In this document: positions 1 through 8,215 of the stretch, piece after piece | Layout: each line of letters begins with the position of its first letter | How positions within the stretch are numbered: the first letter of the stretch is position 1 | Assembly: GCA_016860845.1 (NCBI GenBank) | Contig: BOKF01000014.1 | Span: forward strand, 62,001 to 126,000 | DNA length: 64,000 nucleotides | Direction: 5' to 3' | Origin: Chloroflexota bacterium | GTDB taxonomy: Bacteria; Chloroflexota; Anaerolineae; 4572-78; J111 | Program-made: the position numbers and the translations under genes | The notes under the pieces: model-generated | The model's input: only the letters and a program-made list of their open reading frames with translations | Database searches by the model: none | What the model was told of the DNA's origin: nothing

Positions 1-687
1 ATCAATCTGCCGCTACCGCAAGGTCGTGCCATTAACCGGCCTGCGGCCCAGTTTATTGTAGAAACGGTTATGGCCCGCCCTGGCGAAATTACTCTCGTGC
101 CGGTTGGCCCGCTGACCAACCTGGCCCTGGCTCTGGCCCTGGAACCGCGTTTGGCCGAGAATGTGGCCGAAGTAGTGGTTATGGGTGGGGCGGCGACAGT
201 CAATGGCAATGTCACTCCTGCCGCTGAGGCCAACATCATTAACGATCCGCATGCCGCCGATAGGGTTTTTACGGCGGCCTGGCCGGTAACGATGGTCGGC
301 CTGGATGTCACCATGCAGACGATCATGACCGACGATTACATGGCTGCCCTCAAAGCCTCCGGTTCATCTACCTCCGAATTCATTTACACGATAAGCCGCT
401 TTTATCGGGATTTTCACTTTGACACGCATGGCCTGGCCGGCATGCATACCCACGATCCCTCAGCCATTGCTTATGTGCTCGATCCCACCTTGTTTACAAC
501 GGTTCGTGGTCCCCTCCGCGTAATCACAGAGGGGATTGCCGTCGGGCAGACCCTCCTCGACCGCCGCCAAAACTGGCGCCAGCCCAATGCCTGGACCGAT
601 CAACCCGCGGTGAACGTCTGCCTGGGCGTTGACTCGGAACGTTTATTGGCGCTGTACCGGGAGCGTATTATCGCTGAGGGTTTGTAA
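1..687 (+). CDS. Nucleoside hydrolase (IunH/RihA type), 5' end outside window
   Basis: This is the C-terminal part of an inosine/uridine-preferring nucleoside hydrolase, which splits ribonucleosides into base and ribose. The frame is open from base 1, so the N-terminal DTDxGxDD calcium site lies outside the window. Visible family marks are VGPLTNLALAL, a glycine-rich VVMGGA strand, the E-A-N-I-I-N-D-P block with AA after it, and the THDP motif whose Asp normally binds calcium. The frame ends with TAA at 685-687. A sugar-kinase-like gene follows, which fits salvage of the released ribose, but a strong inverted repeat separates the two. Family assignment is confident; substrate is not. Confidence 0.9.
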   Translation: MNLPLPQGRAINRPAAQFIVETVMARPGEITLVPVGPLTNLALALALEPRLAENVAEVVVMGGAATVNGNVTPAAEANIINDPHAADRVFTAAWPVTMVGLDVTMQTIMTDDYMAALKASGSSTSEFIYTISRFYRDFHFDTHGLAGMHTHDPSAIAYVLDPTLFTTVRGPLRVITEGIAVGQTLLDRRQNWRQPNAWTDQPAVNVCLGVDSERLLALYRERIIAEGL

Positions 688-705
688 GACTTAATATACT
701 CAATG

Positions 706-767
706 TTGCTCGGTCTGGATTGCCAAATCCAGACCCAAACGAGGATTTGTCAATCCTCTTTGAGCAA
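706..767. repeat. Three-way-junction inverted repeat downstream of nucleoside hydrolase
   Basis: An outer stem TTGCTC (706-711) with GAGCAA (762-767) encloses two perfect hairpins: a 10-bp stem (712-721 with 726-735, loop GCCA) and a 7-bp stem (741-747 with 752-758, loop TGTC). No U-run follows, so it is not a standard intrinsic terminator. It could act as a 3'-end processing or stabilising RNA, or be a small palindromic repeat of mobile origin. Confidence 0.6.
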
Positions 768-802
768 ATATTAGAGCTGCTGAAACTCTAAATTTCTCCA
801 GT

Positions 803-832
803 AGGAGTGAAAAAGTGCACTTTTTCACTCCT
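803..832. repeat. Perfect 30-bp palindrome
   Basis: Bases 803-832 equal their own reverse complement over all 30 positions, centred on GTGCAC. It lies 11 bases before the chosen ATG of the PfkB-like gene. It could be an operator for a dimeric regulator, a cruciform, or an RNA hairpin covering the translation start region. Confidence 0.7.
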
Positions 833-842
833 GAAATTAAGA

Positions 843-1757
843 ATGGATTTTGTCGCCTTTTCCCTCATCATTGATGATATTGTTTTTCCCGATGGCCAAA
901 CGGTAATGGGTGTCCTGGGCGGCGGCGGCCCCCAAACCGCGTTTGGTCTGAAACTGTGGGCTGAGCGGGTGGGGTTGGTGGGGGGTGTCGGCAGCGACCT
1001 GCCCCCGGCCGCTTTGGCCTGGCTGGAGGTAAGCGGTATTGATACCCAGGGCCTTCGCCATTCCGCCCAATGGCCAACGCCGCGCGCCTGGCAACTTTTG
1101 GAAGCCGATGGCCGCCGGACGCAGGTCTGGCGCATTCCCGGCCCGGCCATTGGCGCGCAGTTGGGACGCCGGCTGGAGTACCTGCCGCCCCCTTATCGCC
1201 GGACACGCGGCTTTCATTTGGGCGTCCACCCTGAGGAGCCAGACCTTGATTTTATGAAAGCTTTGCGGAGCGCCGGCGGTGTGATCAGCATTGAACCGTT
1301 CCGGCCCTCCGCTCGCTCCCTGAGTGAGATGGAACTGCGGGCGCTTGTCTCCACCGGGCAAATTTTCTCCCCCAACGAGGCGGAAGCGGCGTCCCTGGTC
1401 GGTCCAGGCGAGCCGTTGGAGTTAATCCGGCGGCTGGTGGCAGCCGGGGCTGAAATCGTGGCCTTGCGGCAAGGGGAAAAGGGAGCCACCGTCCATTGCA
1501 CCAGCAGCGGCGAAACCTGGCATATTCCGGCCTTTGAAACTTCAGTGGTGGATCCAACCGGCGCGGGCAATGCATTTTGCGGCGGTTTTCTGGCCGGTTG
1601 GGTTCAGACCGGCGCTCTGCGCCTGGCCGGGCTGTACGGCGTCGTCGCCGCCAGTTTCCTGGTGGAGCAGGTCGGCCTCCCGGCAGTGGGACGAAGAAGC
1701 GACGAGGCGAGGCGGCGGCTGGCAATTTTAGAAACCAAAACCACCCGACTGAATTAA
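843..1757 (+). CDS. PfkB-family carbohydrate kinase-like protein with Asn at the catalytic-base position
   Basis: This is a ribokinase/PfkB-fold protein of about 304 residues. Glycine-rich sugar-site segments ([10 protein letters not shown] near the N-terminus), FSPNEAEA in the middle and [14 protein letters not shown] near residue 243 mark the family. In active ribokinases the last motif is GAGDAF, and its Asp is the catalytic base; here the codon at 1569-1571 is AAT, giving Asn243. The ATG at 843 is preferred because the family-like sequence starts there; an upstream in-frame GTG at 807 lies inside the 30-bp palindrome. Nearness to the nucleoside hydrolase suggests ribose or nucleoside metabolism, but the missing Asp makes kinase activity uncertain. 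Some fungal Mak32-like relatives carry a similar change. Confidence 0.8.
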   Translation: MDFVAFSLIIDDIVFPDGQTVMGVLGGGGPQTAFGLKLWAERVGLVGGVGSDLPPAALAWLEVSGIDTQGLRHSAQWPTPRAWQLLEADGRRTQVWRIPGPAIGAQLGRRLEYLPPPYRRTRGFHLGVHPEEPDLDFMKALRSAGGVISIEPFRPSARSLSEMELRALVSTGQIFSPNEAEAASLVGPGEPLELIRRLVAAGAEIVALRQGEKGATVHCTSSGETWHIPAFETSVVDPTGAGNAFCGGFLAGWVQTGALRLAGLYGVVAASFLVEQVGLPAVGRRSDEARRRLAILETKTTRLN

Positions 1758-1760
1758 TCC

Positions 1761-1795
1761 ATTCGCCGTTCGCTATTCGCTATTCACCATTCGCT
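1761..1795. repeat. Degenerate ATTCGC word repeat
   Basis: The intergenic segment is built from the words ATTCGCC, GTTCGC, TATTCGC and CACCATTCGC. The same words occur inside the membrane-protein gene at 4141-4186. It looks like a degenerate tandem repeat and carries no coding signal. Confidence 0.65.
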
Positions 1796-1833
1796 CTTTT
1801 GACACCTCCCCTTAGCTGCGTTACACTGGCGGC

Positions 1834-3159
1834 ATGCCTGTCCTCAAGTTGAAACAATCTTGGCTGTTCCCCATCGCGCTGCTGTTCCTCCTGGCGGCCT
1901 GCGTTCCGCCCACCCCGCCGCCGTCGCCCACGCCCTGGCCAACGGCGACGGCCACCCAAACTTCCACCCCTGCCCGAGCAGCCGCCACTCCTCGGCCTAC
2001 GGCAACGCCTACCCGTACCCCGGCTCCCAGCCCAACCCCGCCCGTGACAAATCTCCTGGTTTGGGAAAGCCTGCCGGAAGCTCAAGCCCAGGCCCTGGCC
2101 AGGGATGTCAAGGCTTTTGAAAAAGAGTTCCCCTACTATACCGTCACGCTGCGTCATTACGACAGCCCGGAGAATTTTATGACTCCGCTCATGGCCGGTG
2201 AAGCGCAGTTCGATGTGGTCTTGGCCTCGCCGGTACTGCTGGGCAGCTTATGGAATGCCGAGCAAATTGCTCCTATGTCTGATTTTTTCTCCTCCGCTTT
2301 TTTGGACAGCTTTGCCTCGATCACCCTGGCCGGAGCCACTCAAAAAAATGAGGTGTGGGGTCTCTCCGATACGGCGGGGTTTCACCTGCTGCTGTTTTAC
2401 AACCGGGATTTGGTGGACGCCCCGCCAACGAACACCGAGGACCTGACCAAGTTGGCCAAGCAGCAGGGAGGACCCGTCCTGGGAGTCAACAGCTACGACC
2501 CGCTTTGGCTGCTGCCCTGGCTGTCGGCTTATGGCGGCTGGTTGACCAATCCGGCGGGCCGGCCTATGCTAGACACTCCGGCCATGCAGCAGGCGCTGGC
2601 TCTCTACCTGGGCTGGCAGCAGGGTGACAACAGCCTGGCTTCCCTGTCAACTTATGATGAGATGCGCGCCCAGTTCTTGGCCGGTAAGTTAGCTTTGATG
2701 ATTGACGGCGAGTGGGCCATTGGGGAGCTGGCCCGCGCCGCTAACATTAATTGGGGCGTTGCGCCTTTGCCCATCGTGATCGAGGAGGGGGAGAACCTGA
2801 CGGCAGCGCCGCTGGTGTTGGCGCGTTATTGGGCGGTCAGCCGCAGAGCCAGCGGGGATAGAGCTTTGGCCGCCGCCACCTTTCTGGAGTTCGTCACTCG
2901 CCCGGAGCGCCAATTGGATCGAGCGGTCAACTTTGGCCTGCTGCCAACGCGCCGCGAGGCTTTGGATGACCCGCTCATCATCAATGACTCGGCCCTGCGC
3001 CTTAGCTCCGAGCAACTGCTGTCTGGGCGCACCGTCCCCCTGGGAGTCAATGCCGATGCGCTGCTCAATGCCATGCGCGAACCCCTGCGCCAGGCTCTTG
3101 AGGGCAAGTTGACCCCGGAGGAGGCGGCGGAGCTGATGCAAGCGAATCTAGAGCAGTAA
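1834..3159 (+). CDS. Extracellular solute-binding lipoprotein (family 1, ABC sugar type)
   Basis: This 441-residue protein is probably the substrate-capturing lipoprotein of a carbohydrate ABC importer. It starts with a lipoprotein signal ending in LLAAC (Cys22), followed by a Pro/Thr-rich linker to about residue 70. The rest has the two-lobe maltose-binding-like layout, with YDSPENFMTPLMAGE near the N-lobe and a late GEWAIGE segment typical of sugar-binding proteins. No permease or ATPase gene lies beside it, so it is an orphan here and must use components encoded elsewhere, or is a remnant. The Shine-Dalgarno sequence before the ATG is weak. Ligand unknown. Confidence 0.85.
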   Translation: MPVLKLKQSWLFPIALLFLLAACVPPTPPPSPTPWPTATATQTSTPARAAATPRPTATPTRTPAPSPTPPVTNLLVWESLPEAQAQALARDVKAFEKEFPYYTVTLRHYDSPENFMTPLMAGEAQFDVVLASPVLLGSLWNAEQIAPMSDFFSSAFLDSFASITLAGATQKNEVWGLSDTAGFHLLLFYNRDLVDAPPTNTEDLTKLAKQQGGPVLGVNSYDPLWLLPWLSAYGGWLTNPAGRPMLDTPAMQQALALYLGWQQGDNSLASLSTYDEMRAQFLAGKLALMIDGEWAIGELARAANINWGVAPLPIVIEEGENLTAAPLVLARYWAVSRRASGDRALAAATFLEFVTRPERQLDRAVNFGLLPTRREALDDPLIINDSALRLSSEQLLSGRTVPLGVNADALLNAMREPLRQALEGKLTPEEAAELMQANLEQ

Positions 3160-3243
3160 AAAAGAAGCGAAGATGCGAGGAGGGGAGGAGGCGAAGCGTT
3201 TTGCTCGCATCACGTTTCATCGCTTCATCGCCTCCGCTTTCTC
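3160..3243. repeat. Degenerate inverted repeat between convergent genes
   Basis: The gap between two converging genes holds purine-rich words (GAAGCGAAGATGCGAGG) followed by their approximate complements (CTCGCATC, CATCGCTTCATCGCC). It can fold on both strands and may serve as a two-way terminator. The words resemble those at 4062-4140. Confidence 0.45.
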
Positions 3244-5226
3244 TCATCGCATCACAATTGTTCCCTCGGCCAGGTTTTCAAATCCGGTGTCAGTGGTTTT
3301 ATAAACGACAATCTGGATAGCCTCCGGAGTGAGGTCCTCCGGCAGCGAAAGTGCGTAAACATCTCGCACCACTTCGCCGGGTCGCCAGCGGCTGGTTGGA
3401 TAGACGCCCCACACCGGCTGGTGGTCCTGAATCAAGGCTGTCTCACTTACATGAATTAATTGTCCTCCCACCAGAGGTCGTACGGAAACAGTATAGTCTT
3501 CACCCAACGGCTGCGACGTTTGCCAGTAAAGCGCAATTTGCCAGTTAGCCCGCGGCAGCCGCCCGGCGACATCTGGAGGCAGAGGGTAAGCCGTCTCCAC
3601 TTGCTCCCAGCCGGCCAGTTTGAGCACATCGCCAAAGGACAGGTCAAGCGGTAACACAGCGGCAGGAAGTTCGGTGCGCGGCGCGGGCCAGAGGGCAATG
3701 AGCTGTTCCCCGGCTGCTTGAGGATACGTTTCTGCTAAGCGAATTGCTTCGGGCGCAGCCGCTACCGCCTGGCGGCTGATATAGTGGGACAGATTGTCAT
3801 TTTGCCCTCCAGGTGGGGTAAAATCGCCAGGATGGGCCGGGTAAACAGCCGAAGCTGCACCCCAAACGCCTGTCAAATATTGCAGCGCCACTTGTTCAGG
3901 AAAGACGCTGGAAATGACGGCCGGCGTCGCGGGTTGGTCAGCTAGGATGGCCCAGCCGGGATCGAGGCCGGTATCGGTGGGTAGGTGGCTCTGGTCGGCG
4001 CGGGGGAGGTTGGTGGAGAAGCGGTAAAAAAGCAGGATAATGAGAAGGGCGGGGAGAAGGGAAAGCGTAAAGCGTGAAGCGTAAAGCGTGATGCGTGATG
4101 CGTGGTGCGTGTCTTCGCCTCCTCGCCTCCTCGCTTTTTCGTCACCTGTCACGCTATTCGCCGTTCGCCATTCGCCTAATCGCTTTAGCCCTGCGGCCAC
4201 ACCGATGATAAAAATAGGGTAGGCCGGAATAATTACCTGGAACCAGTTGCCAAAGCGGTAGAGCCAGCAGAAGACAAAATAGATCAGCAGGGTGCCGTAC
4301 AAAAAGATAGCGCGCCGTTTGCCCAAAAAGGCCAACCCGACGAGTCCGCCTATAAAAATGGGCCAGGTTAGTTCTTGCCACATCAGTGCTGGAAATTCGG
4401 CGGTGAAGAAGCTATGCGGGCCCAAGCCGGGAGCGAGTTCATCGCGGCCCTGGGGGATGGTCAGGAAGTCCACAAACCAGGCCCAGGCAGTCGGCCACTC
4501 GCCCGCGCCGCGCCACTCGGGATGGAGCGCGCCGCTGATAAACACGTAGGCGTAACTGAGCAGGGGCAAACAGGCCAGGCCAAGCGCCTGCAAAATGAGC
4601 TTGGGCTTCCGGAAAAAATTTGACGAATTTTGTTTGCTGAAGATAAACCACAACAACGGGGGCAAGATGAAGAGGGTAGTGACCATATTCGCCAGCATCG
4701 TCCCGGCGAGGAACGCCAGCCAGAGCAGGATTGAGTCGCGGGGCCGGTCATCCCAACGAAAAGCCAGCCAGATGACCAGCAGGGTCTGCAACACCGCGCT
4801 GGTGTACTGCTCGGTGGTGACGCTGTAATACCAGAAAAAAAAGGTGACGGCGTAAAAGGCGGTCAAGAGGAAGGCAGTGAGCCACTGGGGGCGCGTCACC
4901 TGGAGTAAAATGAGGTATAAGACAAACAGGGAAGCCAGCCCCCACAGCGTCGAATACAACGAGAGGATTTGGATGGGATTGAGCGCCCAACTCAATAGAG
5001 CGCGTCCCAGGCGAAACCACAGCCAGCCGCCCATTGTATAGAGCGGGTAGCCGGGAGCGTTACTGGGCCGGCCTTCCGCCTGAGCATACTGGTGGGTGAT
5101 CAGGTCGCCGCCGGTCAACTCGTCGGGCCGGAGGCCGTTATCCAGGGTCAAGAGGTACAACAGAGCGGCGGCTATCAGCAGCACGCCTGCTCCGTAACCT
5201 GCCGCCCCTCTATTTTTGGCAGTCAT
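3244..5226 (-). CDS. DUF2723-like multi-pass membrane protein (glycosyltransferase C-type)
   Basis: This 660-residue protein has about ten hydrophobic segments, an N-terminal acidic loop (GLRPDELTGGD) and the sequence SNAPGYPLYTMGG. That layout is typical of DUF2723 and related polyprenyl-sugar-dependent membrane glycosyltransferases, where the acidic residue of the first loop is thought to be catalytic. The C-terminal 150 residues form a soluble beta-rich domain. Residues about 347-389 are not family-like: they are encoded by the word repeat at 4062-4186 and read as HHASRIT, ASRFT and Arg/Glu-rich words between two membrane segments. It may glycosylate an exported protein or lipid; the acceptor is unknown. 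Confidence 0.7.
   Translation of the reverse strand: MTAKNRGAAGYGAGVLLIAAALLYLLTLDNGLRPDELTGGDLITHQYAQAEGRPSNAPGYPLYTMGGWLWFRLGRALLSWALNPIQILSLYSTLWGLASLFVLYLILLQVTRPQWLTAFLLTAFYAVTFFFWYYSVTTEQYTSAVLQTLLVIWLAFRWDDRPRDSILLWLAFLAGTMLANMVTTLFILPPLLWFIFSKQNSSNFFRKPKLILQALGLACLPLLSYAYVFISGALHPEWRGAGEWPTAWAWFVDFLTIPQGRDELAPGLGPHSFFTAEFPALMWQELTWPIFIGGLVGLAFLGKRRAIFLYGTLLIYFVFCWLYRFGNWFQVIIPAYPIFIIGVAAGLKRLGEWRTANSVTGDEKARRRGGEDTHHASRITLYASRFTLSLLPALLIILLFYRFSTNLPRADQSHLPTDTGLDPGWAILADQPATPAVISSVFPEQVALQYLTGVWGAASAVYPAHPGDFTPPGGQNDNLSHYISRQAVAAAPEAIRLAETYPQAAGEQLIALWPAPRTELPAAVLPLDLSFGDVLKLAGWEQVETAYPLPPDVAGRLPRANWQIALYWQTSQPLGEDYTVSVRPLVGGQLIHVSETALIQDHQPVWGVYPTSRWRPGEVVRDVYALSLPEDLTPEAIQIVVYKTTDTGFENLAEGTIVMR
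4062..4186. repeat. Word-repeat block inside a membrane-protein gene
   Basis: The block consists of GCGTAAAGCGTGAAGC, GTGATGCGTGATGCGTG, CGCCTCCTCGCCTCC and ATTCGCCGTTCGCC words. It keeps the host frame open and adds about 42 residues between membrane segments. Peptide words ASRFT and HHA recur in the YfhO-like protein (41934-44474). Confidence 0.7.
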
Positions 5227-5340
5227 GATTATAATCTCAGGGATGATTAATGAAGCGGCAGTACTATATCAAAGGGCAGAGGCTTTGTCAAAAGAGTTTT
5301 GCCCCAGGTTCTCTTGACAGATTAAGCCGACAAAGTTACC

Positions 5341-6381
5341 ATGTTTGTCTATCTGCCTGGTAAATCCAGAACCGGTCTACAGGAGCCAGATGGTACAGTG
5401 AGCGACAATCTATCCACCCAATTTCCCACCCCCCCTGAGTTGCAGCCTCTGGCTGGCCCTCCGGCTAGGGGCCGGCAAATTTTTAGCCTGGTTTTGATTG
5501 CTGCCGGATTTTTGCTGCTGGCAACCGGTAGTTGGATGTTTGTCCAGTATCAGATGGAGGTCCACAAGCCGCCCCCCGCGCGAATTATCGAGGTGTCTTT
5601 GGCCGATTTGACCCCGACGGCGGCGCCAACACCAACACCTCGGCCCAGCCCCACCAAAGTAACCTTTGTTACCCCATCGCCTACGGCTGCTCACAAGCTG
5701 GGTGATTCCTTAATCATTGAGCCAACCAACACCCGTAGAGCGACAGCTACCCCGGCCAACACGCCGACACCGGAACCGACAAGCACGCCTACCGTAGAAA
5801 ATACTCCTACGCCGGAAGCAGCCGCCAGCGAGATGCTTTCCATGGAAGACAATCCCCTGGTGGTTGAGGAACCGGCTGAGGCCGCAGGAGCGCCGGAGGC
5901 TCTGCCTGTTCCCGGAGATACCCAAACTACCTCACCGATTACCCGGATTGTCGCCGAGAGTATTGGGCTGGATGCTCCGGTCATTGGGGTCGGCTGGATC
6001 ACCGAAATCCGGAGTGGCGTGCCGACCAATATCTGGACGGTGGCCGATTACGCCGCCGGCTGGCATAAAAATTCTGCCTTGCCCGGCCAGGGGGGCAATA
6101 TTGTCCTCTCCGGGCACCATAACATCAAGGGTGAAGTTTTTCGCTACACCATTGACTTAAATGTCGGCGATATCGTCACTGTGTATATAGGCGACCAGCC
6201 CTACAAGTACGCCGTCGTGGATAAATTTATCGTCAAGGATAAGGGCGAGCCTGACGCCATCCGCCGCGAGAATGCCAAGTGGATTGGGCCGTTTAACGAG
6301 GAGCGCCTGACGCTGGTGACGTGCTGGCCGTACACCAATAATACCCACCGGGCAATTGTCATCGCCAAGCCGGTGCAATAA
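5341..6381 (+). CDS. Class D/E-like sortase with Thr/Pro-rich linker
   Basis: This 346-residue protein is a membrane-anchored transpeptidase of the sortase family. A hydrophobic segment lies near residues 46-64, and a long Thr/Pro/Glu-rich linker runs to about residue 190. The sortase beta-barrel follows. The catalytic set is visible: His in LSGHHN (259/260), Cys328 in LVTCWPY and Arg337 in NTHRAIV. A dedicated substrate with a sorting signal is not seen next to it, so it may be a housekeeping sortase. An in-frame GTG lies at 5398; the ATG at 5341 is chosen as first start but has only a weak Shine-Dalgarno. Family call is firm, class is a guess. Confidence 0.9.
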   Translation: MFVYLPGKSRTGLQEPDGTVSDNLSTQFPTPPELQPLAGPPARGRQIFSLVLIAAGFLLLATGSWMFVQYQMEVHKPPPARIIEVSLADLTPTAAPTPTPRPSPTKVTFVTPSPTAAHKLGDSLIIEPTNTRRATATPANTPTPEPTSTPTVENTPTPEAAASEMLSMEDNPLVVEEPAEAAGAPEALPVPGDTQTTSPITRIVAESIGLDAPVIGVGWITEIRSGVPTNIWTVADYAAGWHKNSALPGQGGNIVLSGHHNIKGEVFRYTIDLNVGDIVTVYIGDQPYKYAVVDKFIVKDKGEPDAIRRENAKWIGPFNEERLTLVTCWPYTNNTHRAIVIAKPVQ

Positions 6382-6436
6382 CGACCGCCGACCGCCGACC
6401 ATTGACCGGCCGATCACTAAATACCTGTCGAATATT

Positions 6437-6483
6437 GCACCCTGAGTAGCCTTGAACGTAGTGAAAGGCGTATCGAAGGGTGC
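6437..6483. repeat. Short imperfect inverted repeat (GCACCCT ... AGGGTGC)
   Basis: Ends GCACCCT (6437-6443) and AGGGTGC (6477-6483) pair around a CTTGAACGTAGTGAAAGGCG core. The core style resembles the two ATGTCATTC-bounded elements at 44508 and 47887. It is probably a non-coding palindromic repeat. Confidence 0.5.
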
Positions 6484-6502
6484 GATTAATAAAAACTCGA
6501 AG

Positions 6503-6579
6503 GAGTTACGCAGTTCAGGGTAGTTTAGCCCCTTGTGGGCAGGCATAAAGCCCTAAACTACCACCCAACTGCGTAACTC
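6503..6579. repeat. 77-bp foldback element
   Basis: The left arm GAGTTACGCAGTT plus GGTAGTTTAG pairs with CTAAACTACC plus AACTGCGTAACTC on the right, leaving a loop of about 25 bases. It has no coding frame and ends 15 bases before the next gene, so it may affect that transcript's 5' leader. It looks like a MITE-like palindromic element. Confidence 0.6.
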
Positions 6580-6594
6580 ATATTCAGGTTAACT

Positions 6595-7287
6595 ATGTAT
6601 TTTTGCCATTCTTATGCAATCTGGGAACAATTTCCCCAATTGGTGCCGGGCCTGTTGGTCGTCGAGGGGATTGAGCCATATGTTGAGGCCGAGAGTTTGC
6701 TCCAGCCCTGGTTTGAGCGGGCGCGGGCACGGCTGGGCCAGAACATGGAATCTGACCTGCCGGAAATTTCGGCGTGGCGGCGGGCCTACGCCCAGATGGG
6801 CTTAAAGCCGACCCAGTACCGCTCGGCCGGCGAAGCCCTGCTGCGCCGTTTCCGCAAGGAAGGCGACCTGCCCCGCCTGCATCCCCTGGTTGATTTGTGC
6901 AATGCCGTCTCGTTAGCCTTTGCCCTGCCGATAGCTGTCTTTGACCTGGTCGGTGTGACCGGCTACCTGGAAGTGCGCCATGCCCGCGGCGATGAGCAGT
7001 ACCTGGCCTTTAGCGGCGAGATTGAAACCCCCGAACTCGGCGAAGTCATTTTTGCCGACGCAGCCAACCAGGTTCATGCCCGCCGCTGGACCTTTCGCCA
7101 GAGCCGCCGTTCGACGATTGGGCCGGAAACCCAAAGCGTCCTCATCGTCAGCGAAGGCTTGCATCCTACTGCCAGCAATGATGTTCCCGCTTTAATTGAT
7201 GCGTTAGCCCAGGGCATTGCCACCCTCTGGTCAGCACCCCGGCAGCAAGCGGTTCTTACCGCTGTCGAACCCCGCTTGGAGTTTTAA
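6595..7287 (+). CDS. B3/4 domain protein (PheRS-beta editing-domain-like)
   Basis: This 230-residue protein matches the free-standing B3/4 domain found in phenylalanyl-tRNA synthetase beta subunits. Typical marks are WRRAYAQMGLKPTQYRSAGEALLRR, an HPLVDLCNAVSLAFALP segment and the late GPETQSVLIVSEGLHP. In the synthetase this domain edits mischarged tRNA; the stand-alone family is usually taken as a possible trans-editing or amino-acid/tRNA-binding protein, with little direct evidence. Full-length for the family. It stands alone, after a palindromic element, with a poor Shine-Dalgarno. Confidence 0.8.
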   Translation: MYFCHSYAIWEQFPQLVPGLLVVEGIEPYVEAESLLQPWFERARARLGQNMESDLPEISAWRRAYAQMGLKPTQYRSAGEALLRRFRKEGDLPRLHPLVDLCNAVSLAFALPIAVFDLVGVTGYLEVRHARGDEQYLAFSGEIETPELGEVIFADAANQVHARRWTFRQSRRSTIGPETQSVLIVSEGLHPTASNDVPALIDALAQGIATLWSAPRQQAVLTAVEPRLEF

Positions 7288-7347
7288 TCCTAATCCAACG
7301 TAATGGGATTGACACTCCGGCAAACAACAACCGGAAATCACAAATAG

Positions 7348-7459
7348 CTAGTACATCTGGGCGAAAGTAAGTCGGTGGTTTGTAGTAACGGCTTTAGCCG
7401 CCTAGACCCCGGAAGGGGTTACTACCTACTCTAGAGTTATTTATGCCGCCGTGTACTAG
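7348..7459. repeat. MITE-like element, copy 1
   Basis: It starts CTAGTACATCTGGGC and ends CCGCCGTGTACTAG, giving an 8-base terminal inverted repeat CTAGTACA with a near match beyond it. Its middle holds an inverted repeat GTAGTAAC/GTTACTAC enclosing a CGGCTTTAGCCG hairpin. The ends closely match those of the element at 22031-22147, while the middles differ. The remaining parts of the 221-base gap show no gene. Confidence 0.6.
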
Positions 7460-7508
7460 AACGTTAAGCTTGGTTTTTTTCTTCAGGTTGTCTATTCATT
7501 ATTCAATC

Positions 7509-8165
7509 TCAGCGATTGAAGATCACGAAGACACCTAGATAGATCAGAGCCGCCAGCACACCTACTAAAACTGCCGGGCCAGGCCGGATTCGCTGCACCG
7601 CGCCGACCCCTTTGGGGAAAAGCACAAAAAACAAAATAAAGTAGAGGCTATAGAGGACCCACAGGATGGTGCGCCAGATGGTTGGTGAGTTAAGCGCCAC
7701 CTCGTATTCCTTCAGATCGAGCAGACCGATGGCCCCCAGGAAAGTGTCGGGCAGATCGTGGGCCAGTGAAGCCAGGCAGGCAATGCTAATCCCAAAACCG
7801 AACACGCTCAACATATCTTCAAAACGGCCTTTGCCGGAAAAAGGACGACTCAACAGTTGAGCCACCCCGGCCGCCAGGATCCAGCCCATGAACATGCTCG
7901 GGGCCAAAAAGAACTGGTTGTAGTAATAATAGAATTCCTTTGGAATTGCCAGAAAGGGTGTGAAGGCTGAAGGCGCTCCACCGCCTATGGTTAGGAAAAC
8001 GTAGACGAGCGTATAGAGTACGACACTGATCGAAAGAGCCAGCAAGCCAAATCTAAGCCGGCGGTCGTCGGCCAGCAGCGCATCGAAGGTGCGGCGCGGT
8101 CGGAAGATCACGCCGAGGTAATAGTCTTTGAACGACTTGAGCTTGGGCGATGTAGAATTGTTCAT
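7509..8165 (-). CDS. Yip1-like five-helix membrane protein
   Basis: This 218-residue protein begins with a soluble FKDYYLGVIFRPRRTFDALL segment and then has about five membrane helices, the usual layout of bacterial Yip1-domain proteins. The N-terminal 'P-R-R-T-F/L' box before the first helix is typical. No enzymatic residues are evident. It is the last gene of a minus-strand series (nitroreductase, DUF6544-like remnant, CPBP protease, SRPBCC protein), with a 50-base gap to the gene before it. Role unknown; a membrane-organising or transport-related role is only a guess. Confidence 0.65.
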   Translation of the reverse strand: MNNSTSPKLKSFKDYYLGVIFRPRRTFDALLADDRRLRFGLLALSISVVLYTLVYVFLTIGGGAPSAFTPFLAIPKEFYYYYNQFFLAPSMFMGWILAAGVAQLLSRPFSGKGRFEDMLSVFGFGISIACLASLAHDLPDTFLGAIGLLDLKEYEVALNSPTIWRTILWVLYSLYFILFFVLFPKGVGAVQRIRPGPAVLVGVLAALIYLGVFVIFNR

Positions 8166-8215
8166 AAGCCTCCTTATGTTTTGTGCGACCTGAATTATGC
8201 TTCGGCTGCGACCGG

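Noticed and set aside
807..842. Upstream GTG start for the PfkB-like gene
   Set aside because: It lies inside the 30-bp palindrome, its Shine-Dalgarno would overlap the codon, and the added residues are not family-like.
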